From NCBI GenBank assembly GCA_022826945.1, contig JAJDTY010000024.1, forward strand, positions 1 to 64,000: 64,000 bases of DNA. The letters are read 5' to 3'. Below, piece after piece: positions 59,244 to 64,000 of the stretch (position 1 is the stretch's first letter; each line of letters begins with the position of its first letter). The position numbers and the translations under genes were made by a program. The DNA comes from Candidatus Binatia bacterium. Its GTDB lineage: Bacteria > Desulfobacterota > Binatia > Bin18. The notes beneath the pieces were generated by a model. It did not search any database. It had not been told where the DNA came from and worked only from the letters and a program-made list of their open reading frames with translations.

Positions 59244-59885
59244 ATGAGCTACACAGTCAAAGAAATTTTTTATACCCTCCAGGGCGAAGGCGCTCACACC
59301 GGCCGGCCAGCGGTCTTCTGTCGTTTCACCGGATGCAATTTATGGTCTGGGCTGGAGAAGGATCGAGCTACGGCGGTCTGTCAGTTCTGCGATACCGATT
59401 TCGTTGGGACGGATGGCTCCGGGGGAGGACGTTTCGCCTCCGCCCGCGACCTGGCTCAGGCTGTCGCTGCTACCTGGCCTGCCCGGCAGACTCCTCGCGG
59501 TGTTCGGTTTGTGGTGTGTACAGGCGGCGAACCCTTGCTCCAGCTTGATGCCACGCTGGTTGACGCCCTGCACGCAGAAGGTTTTGAGATTGCCATTGAG
59601 ACAAATGGAACGCTCCTTCCGCCGCCGGGCATCGATTGGATCTGTGTTAGTCCCAAGGCTGGCTCGACCCTCGCCCTCAGGCGGGGTAGCGAACTGAAGC
59701 TCGTTTTTCCTCAGTCCGGTGCCGAGCCAGAGCGCTTTGCTCAACTCGATTTTCAGGAGTTTTTCCTGCAACCACTGGACGGTCCTGAGCGGGAGCGCAA
59801 TACTCAATTGGCGCTGCAATACTGTCTTGATCACCCGCGTTGGCGGCTCAGTCTGCAAACCCATAAACTGCTCGGAATTCCGTAG
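59244..59885 (+). CDS. queE: 7-carboxy-7-deazaguanine synthase (radical SAM)
   Basis: The 213-residue enzyme of queuosine synthesis contracts carboxytetrahydropterin. The cluster cysteines are C31, C46 and C49 (GCNLWSG, then CQFCDTDF), the C-x14-C-x2-C spacing of E. coli-type QueE rather than CX3CX2C. FYTLQGEGAHTGRPAVF opens the protein and VCTGGEPLLQ is the SAM loop. Its ATG directly follows the terminator T run with no Shine-Dalgarno. No queC, queD or queF is in the window. Confidence 0.93.
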   Translation: MSYTVKEIFYTLQGEGAHTGRPAVFCRFTGCNLWSGLEKDRATAVCQFCDTDFVGTDGSGGGRFASARDLAQAVAATWPARQTPRGVRFVVCTGGEPLLQLDATLVDALHAEGFEIAIETNGTLLPPPGIDWICVSPKAGSTLALRRGSELKLVFPQSGAEPERFAQLDFQEFFLQPLDGPERERNTQLALQYCLDHPRWRLSLQTHKLLGIP

Positions 59886-59921
59886 TCCGATTTCACCCAT
59901 CAGTACGATCGAGAAGCCCCT

Positions 59922-60680
59922 GTGAAAGACGACCTCGGCCAACAAGAAAAGCTCCTTCAGCTTGCCGCACAGCAGGCCGCCCGACAGGGAAAAAGCGTTG
60001 CCCGTTATCTCCGAGAGCTACAAACGGAAGCCTTACGCCAAGAACGCGCTTCAGTTCGAGATGCGAAGCCCCGGCAGCAGGAGTCCCACGCGAAATATAT
60101 CACGTTGACTCGTCGAGAGGTTGAGCGATTCTTTGCCCAGATCACCGACGAGCGTGACCGGGTACTGTTTGCCGCCATGTACGCCTTCGGACTGCGCGCC
60201 TCTGAGGTCGGCCTCTTACTGCGCGCACACGTCGACTTTCACACTCGCCGCATTCATGTCCCACGTCTCAAGAGTGGCGTCGCCGGAGAGAAACCGATGA
60301 CCGCAGAGTATCTACATCTGCTCCGAGCGTATCTGCAAAACCGCAGGGACTCCCTGCCCTACCTCTTTCCGTCACGAAATGCACGTCCGGTCAGCCGCCA
60401 GCGTATTGATCGACTCTTCCGCATGTACGCGGAGCAGGCCAAGCTTCCGCCGTCGAAACGTCATAGCCACTGTTTACGCCATTCCGTTGCCGTCCATCTG
60501 CTTGAGGACGGACATGCATTAGAGGAAGTGCAGGCCCATTTGGGGCATAAGTCTATTCACTCAACAGTCGTCTATACGAAAACCACCGTGCCCCGCCGCC
60601 GCCCGCTCCCCGTGCGTATCCAACCGCCCAAAAGCACGCGAACGGTCATACGAGTAATAAAAAAGTCGGGGCCGCGCTAA
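59922..60680 (+). CDS. Orphan tyrosine recombinase (integrase family)
   Basis: The 252-residue protein has the catalytic set of tyrosine recombinases in order: R92 (LRASEVGLL), K117 (LKSG), H183 and R186 (HCLRH), H209 (LGH) and Y218 (VVYTK). The N-terminal arm-binding part is short, about 60 residues and basic, and unlike XerC or XerD. A GTG start at 59922 is used. No attachment site or excisionase is visible. It may resolve dimers, move a small element or be a domesticated phage gene. Confidence 0.88.
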   Translation: MKDDLGQQEKLLQLAAQQAARQGKSVARYLRELQTEALRQERASVRDAKPRQQESHAKYITLTRREVERFFAQITDERDRVLFAAMYAFGLRASEVGLLLRAHVDFHTRRIHVPRLKSGVAGEKPMTAEYLHLLRAYLQNRRDSLPYLFPSRNARPVSRQRIDRLFRMYAEQAKLPPSKRHSHCLRHSVAVHLLEDGHALEEVQAHLGHKSIHSTVVYTKTTVPRRRPLPVRIQPPKSTRTVIRVIKKSGPR

Positions 60681-60823
60681 GGCGCCCTCATCGGATCCGG
60701 GAGGAGATCGTGCCCCCATATGAACGAGTCAAAATTTTTATTATGACCCCTTGACTCGGAACCGATCGTCCTTACGTTTGTCTTGTGTCAGACAGTAACC
60801 CAAACCCACAGGAGGTAGAGACA

Positions 60824-61315
60824 ATGAGACGAGAACTGAGTGTATGGCGAGGACCGTTTGGAACGATGCATCCCTGGCGGCATGATCTGGAGTCTGTGGT
60901 CAACGATTTCTTCTCTTCCCGCGGCTGGCCGGCAGTACGCACTGGAATGCCCTCGGAAGCGTCGTTCAGGGTGGACAGTTATGTGGACGACAACAGGCTG
61001 CACATCAAAGCGGATTTGCCCGGAGTGGAGCCCAAGGATGTTGAGATTGCGCTGGACGGCAATCGCCTGACGGTCAAGGGTGAACGCAAGACAGAGCACG
61101 AGGACAAGAACGACGGATACTTTCATCAAGAGCGCTCGTACGGCTCGTTTGCCCGGTCGTTTGTTTTGCCGAAAGGCATAGACGTGGAGAAGATCGAAGC
61201 GACGGCCAAGAACGGCACACTCGAAGTCGTGGTGCCCTTCCCGGAAGAGGTTAAGCCGAAACGTATTCCAATCGATGTGAAAACCGAAGTCGCGACAGAG
61301 GCAGCCGCAGACTAA
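60824..61315 (+). CDS. Hsp20/alpha-crystallin small heat-shock protein
   Basis: The 163-residue chaperone has an alpha-crystallin domain from about residue 45 to 145: SYVDDNRLHIKADLPGVEP, ALDGNRLTVKGERK, and the C-terminal NGTLEVVVPFPEE. It holds unfolding proteins during heat or solvent stress. ATG 60824 follows AGGAGGTAGAGACA. The upstream region has no confident heat-shock sigma box. A strong terminator follows. Confidence 0.95.
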   Translation: MRRELSVWRGPFGTMHPWRHDLESVVNDFFSSRGWPAVRTGMPSEASFRVDSYVDDNRLHIKADLPGVEPKDVEIALDGNRLTVKGERKTEHEDKNDGYFHQERSYGSFARSFVLPKGIDVEKIEATAKNGTLEVVVPFPEEVKPKRIPIDVKTEVATEAAAD

Positions 61316-61343
61316 TTGCCCCTCTCCTTTCTCTCCGCGTGTT

Positions 61344-61372
61344 GGGGGCTCCTCCGGGAGCCCCCATTTTTT
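61344..61372 (+). terminator. Rho-independent terminator after hsp20
   Basis: GGGGGCTCC and GGAGCCCCC form a nine-base-pair stem with a four-base loop, followed by ATTTTTTC. It lies 29 bases after the hsp20 stop. Confidence 0.9.
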
Positions 61373-61583
61373 CAACCAACTGGACATGGAGCCTGGGCTC
61401 AGGACCGATAACTGGCCGCGTCCCTTCCTCGCACGCCCAAGGTTGACACTTTGAGCGTTCTCGGACGGAGCGGCCCGAGCAGCCGAAAGCAGGTCCAGGG
61501 AAGTCCGGGACTTCGGGGGAGGTGTGAGCGGCGCCTTTCAGCTTCCCCATATCTCGCTTGAAGGACTGGAATGTCTTGCCCGT

Positions 61584-63335
61584 TTATGGATCCAGGCTTG
61601 CCCTCGAGCCATCGAAGCGCACGGTCACAATATCAATGTTGTGGTACTGTTGGTGGCGGACGGACGAGGCAAAGTGGCGCAGCAAGCGCAACGAGAATTC
61701 TCGCTCGTCGAGCGTCTCCACCTGGTCCCCCAGCAGCGCGAGGTGGTCTTCCAGGTTGTCCTCGCCCACCGCAGCCATAAATTCCAGTTCCACGGCCGCC
61801 CCGTCCTGGCGGGCCAGCACCCGCAAGCGCGGCTTGGCGGGCTCCGCCGCCTTAGCCTCCACCTGTTGGAGCAGACTCGTTAGCGCCTCCTCCCCGATCA
61901 GGCACAGGCGCTGGGCTGTCTCCTCGCTCCAGCCCAGGCGGGCAGCCAGCTCGCGCAGGAACGCCGTCAGCTTGGGCAGTCCGGCGATCCCTAGCTCTAT
62001 TTCGAGCCGCCGCCGCCGGGCACCGGTCAGTTCCATAAAGGCTGTCAATCCCACCACCATGAAACCTCCTGCGGTGATGCCGTTCCCCAGCAGGACCTCC
62101 CACATCCCGCTCAGATAGTCGGAGAAGATGGCCTGAGACTCAAAGCCGATCCCCACCCACACCGCCATGCTGATAATGAGCGTCTTGCGCGCGTCGTTGC
62201 CGCTCTGGAGGGCCAGTTGCATACCCTGGACCAGAATGGGACCGAACAGAATGGCCAGATAGGCGGCCGCCACCGGGCTCGGAATGGCAATCAACACGGC
62301 CATCACCTTGGGCAGAAAGGCCAAGACAACGAAGAGGATGCCCACGCACACCGCGACCCGGCACGCCGCCACGCCGGACTGTTCCACAAACGGGGCGCTC
62401 GACGGGGCGGTCCCGGTCGGTATCGTCCCGGCAAGGCCACACAGCAGATTGCTCACGCCGACGGTAGCCACCGCGCCTTGAACCGAGCGGAGGTCGGTCG
62501 CCCGTTGCCTGCGCCACGAGACCTGCTGCGTGGAGACGGCATGGCCGAGGGTCCCCGTCGTGCCGATCAGCATGACGAACAGAAAGGCGGGCAGGAGAGA
62601 CCAGAAGGCAGGACCAAACGTTAAATCCACCCCTGGCCAGGCGTTCAGGGGAAAACCAATCCAGGGTGTGGCCCCTATAGGCTCTGGGTCGTACAGACCA
62701 AACGGCGCGGCTACCGCGCAGCCGACCGTTATCCCAATGAGTGGCGCCCACAACCGCCACCGCTCTGAGGCCCGCAACAAGAGTGCCACGACCGTGGCAA
62801 AGGTGGCCGCCGCGCTCGCCGGGGCTGCGGCCCACGGCGTCCCGTCTGGCACGGTGGTCAGCATCTGGAAGACCGCCGGCATGATGGAGACGGCAATCAG
62901 AACGAGGAGCGTTCCGGTCACCATCGGCGTGATGAAGCGTCGCAACAAGGACAGACGGGTGGCCAGCGCGAACTGAAATCCTGCAGAAACGAGAAGCAGG
63001 GTCGCCATCAGGGACGGTCCGCCCACACTGAGCGCACTGATGCACACGCCGATGAAGGCACTGCTGGTCACCATAACGAGCGGATAGCCGGAGCCCACGC
63101 GCCCGATGCGGAAGGCCTGTAAGACCGTCATCGCGGCATTGACCATCAACATCGCGAAGATGGCCCAAGCCAGGTAGGTCTCGTCTTGCTCTGCCGCCCG
63201 CATGATAATGGTCGGGATAAGCACCAGACTGGGCGCCATGGCCATCACTCGTTGCACGCTGATGCCAAAGGCGAGCGCATACGGCGGGTGTTCATCAGGC
63301 TCGTAGAGGAGAGTGGACACAGGAAGCAGCCTCAA
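61584..63335 (-). CDS. NCS2 (xanthine/uracil-type) permease fused to a degenerate histidine-kinase-like ATPase domain
   Basis: The 583-residue protein has a nucleobase-transporter body with about twelve membrane segments (GISVQRVMAMAPSLVLIPT, FITPMVTGTLLVLIAVS, and the IPSPVAAAYLAILFGPIL helix). From about residue 445 a soluble tail follows (LRELAARLGWSEETAQR, GEEALTSLLQQ, VELEFMAAVGED). It resembles the HATPase fold of RsbW-like anti-sigma kinases, but the N-box Asn is Ser, so ATP binding may be lost. Substrate unknown. The start is uncertain: TTG 63335 or GTG 63320. Confidence 0.78.
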   Translation of the reverse strand: MRLLPVSTLLYEPDEHPPYALAFGISVQRVMAMAPSLVLIPTIIMRAAEQDETYLAWAIFAMLMVNAAMTVLQAFRIGRVGSGYPLVMVTSSAFIGVCISALSVGGPSLMATLLLVSAGFQFALATRLSLLRRFITPMVTGTLLVLIAVSIMPAVFQMLTTVPDGTPWAAAPASAAATFATVVALLLRASERWRLWAPLIGITVGCAVAAPFGLYDPEPIGATPWIGFPLNAWPGVDLTFGPAFWSLLPAFLFVMLIGTTGTLGHAVSTQQVSWRRQRATDLRSVQGAVATVGVSNLLCGLAGTIPTGTAPSSAPFVEQSGVAACRVAVCVGILFVVLAFLPKVMAVLIAIPSPVAAAYLAILFGPILVQGMQLALQSGNDARKTLIISMAVWVGIGFESQAIFSDYLSGMWEVLLGNGITAGGFMVVGLTAFMELTGARRRRLEIELGIAGLPKLTAFLRELAARLGWSEETAQRLCLIGEEALTSLLQQVEAKAAEPAKPRLRVLARQDGAAVELEFMAAVGEDNLEDHLALLGDQVETLDEREFSLRLLRHFASSVRHQQYHNIDIVTVRFDGSRASLDP

Positions 63336-63439
63336 AATAGGCCGATAAGCGAGAGTGCGAATGAAGTCAAGCCTTCAGTGCCTGTGTATTCGCTTTGCGT
63401 GCCCAGCTGAACAATCTTCGGCCTGCCCACTCTTTCTCG

Positions 63440-63774
63440 CGCCTAGCCGGGTTGCTCCTACTCGCCGCTGGGCAGGTCGGTGACTATCGCGGTGCTGCCC
63501 CTCTGCTGCCTGCCCTGCCGAACCTGGATGTCCTGATCGCTGCCACGAGCTCTGAGAGCGATCACCTCTGTCACGCTCTGGCCCGCCGCGCCATCGCTCC
63601 CTGTACCCCCGGGGCTCACCAGAAACGGCCCCTCAAGGTATGAGGTTGCTCTCTACAAGCAACGCAACCTCATTGAACGCATATTCGGCCGCCTCAAGAG
63701 ATGGCGGCGCACTACTACTCGCTCTGACCGCTGTCTTCAGTGCCATCTGCCTAGCCGCTACCGTGCTCTTCTGA
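63440..63774 (+). pseudogene. IS5-family transposase remnant with two frameshifts
   Basis: The first frame reads LAAGQVGDYRGAAPLLPALP and ARRAIAPCTPGAHQKRPLK, the core of IS5-group DDE transposases, though the usual ADKGYD is altered (ATSSES). It then shifts one base: LYKQRNLIERIFGRLKRW and TTRSD, the C-terminal Glu motif region. A second shift gives VFSAICLAATVLF before the stop. The N-terminal half and ends are missing, so it is a fossil. Confidence 0.8.
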
Positions 63775-63978
63775 TTATGAGTCCTGAGCCGAGTCGCGCT
63801 CTTCCAACCACTGGTTAAAGCCTTCCGGCGTATTGCCATACGGCAGGCCGGCCGCATAGTAATCCTCAAGCAGGCGCATATCGTTTTCCGAGAGCGTCAG
63901 AAAGCCGCGCTGCTTTTGCTCCTCCTTGCGCCACGCCCGGTCCAGCATCTCCCGAATTTCACGGTCACGATCGCTCAT
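63775..63978 (-). CDS. Small hypothetical protein
   Basis: The 67-residue protein (MSDRDREIREMLDRAWRKEE at the start) is charged, probably helical at the N-terminus, with no recognised domain. GAGGAGAAA sits just before the ATG, which supports real translation. It ends directly next to the IS5 remnant, which may have been inserted downstream. Confidence 0.55.
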   Translation of the reverse strand: MSDRDREIREMLDRAWRKEEQKQRGFLTLSENDMRLLEDYYAAGLPYGNTPEGFNQWLEERDSAQDS

Positions 63979-64000
63979 TTTCTCCTCGCTTTGTAAGGAT

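Noticed and set aside
60690..60784. Possible heat-shock sigma-32 promoter before hsp20 (CCCCATATGA)
   Set aside because: No CTTGAAA-like -35 box lies at the correct distance; TTGACT nearby has no matching -10.
62140..63168. Same-strand, other-frame reading of 342 codons in the NCS2 gene
   Set aside because: It is Arg- and Gly-rich with no hydrophobic pattern, while the annotated frame has clear membrane segments.
1..64000. CRISPR array, tRNA or rRNA gene
   Set aside because: No regularly spaced repeat, and no T-arm or rRNA-like stretch was recognised in the gaps on reading; this was not a program search.

Overview
The window is about 64 kb of dense bacterial chromosome, moderately GC-rich by eye, with mostly Shine-Dalgarno-led genes and short intergenic gaps. 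No rRNA, tRNA or CRISPR array was recognised. The gene order pheA-hisC-tyrA-aroA-cmk-rpsA-HU/IHF, the Gram-negative style lipoprotein, RND and nitrogen-PTS genes, a CofC-like F420 enzyme and several CoA-ester catabolic genes suggest a Gram-negative lineage near the Deltaproteobacteria, Tectomicrobia or Binatota. That placement is inference from gene content only.

Layout. 1-7 kb: the first codons of an IS630-type transposase, a minus-strand operon of DUF58, BatA-like and double-VWA proteins, and an orphan 381-residue protein. 7-13 kb: an RND exporter with a C-terminal cyclic-nucleotide-binding domain, recN and a lipase-like hydrolase. 13-27 kb: recQ, the E1 subunits of a 2-oxoacid dehydrogenase, a TPR lipoprotein, gloB, an amidohydrolase, MFS and SulP transporters, a DUF1330 protein, an aspartate aminotransferase, and the thiolase-rsmD-coaD operon. 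27-37.7 kb: a long plus-strand operon of cofC, miaA, accA, pheA, hisC, tyrA, aroA, cmk, rpsA and an HU/IHF subunit, covering aromatic amino acids, fatty-acid initiation, tRNA modification and translation.

37.8-43.6 kb: a MoxR/ChlI-type AAA+ ATPase and its likely VWA partner, separated by about 2.8 kb of accessory DNA. This DNA holds a broken hsdR, two broken antitoxin genes, an intact Phd/PIN module bracketed by 35-bp repeats, and an AT-rich NYN/PIN-like gene. 43.6-64 kb: a ferritin-like protein, a HAD phosphatase, a VapBC module, typA, a GlcD-like oxidase, a flippase-like membrane protein, fhs, an AlkA-like glycosylase, a class III CoA-transferase, a PHP phosphoesterase, thiD, ptsP, a Lys/Ala-tailed HU protein, queE, an orphan tyrosine recombinase, hsp20, an NCS2 permease with a degenerate histidine-kinase-like ATPase tail, and an IS5-type transposase fossil.

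The most unusual signal is a family of four dispersed inverted repeats of about 55 bp, with arms close to AAAAGAGTAAACGTRCCC and its complement, at about 7.0, 33.3, 50.3 and 54.4 kb. Three lie in divergent promoter regions. One contains the stop codon of tyrA and ends just before aroA, and one ends exactly at the fhs start codon. Other points of interest are the interrupted ATPase/VWA pair with its toxin-antitoxin and restriction fossils, the NCS2-ATPase fusion, and start codons directly after T-rich hairpins with no Shine-Dalgarno sequence.
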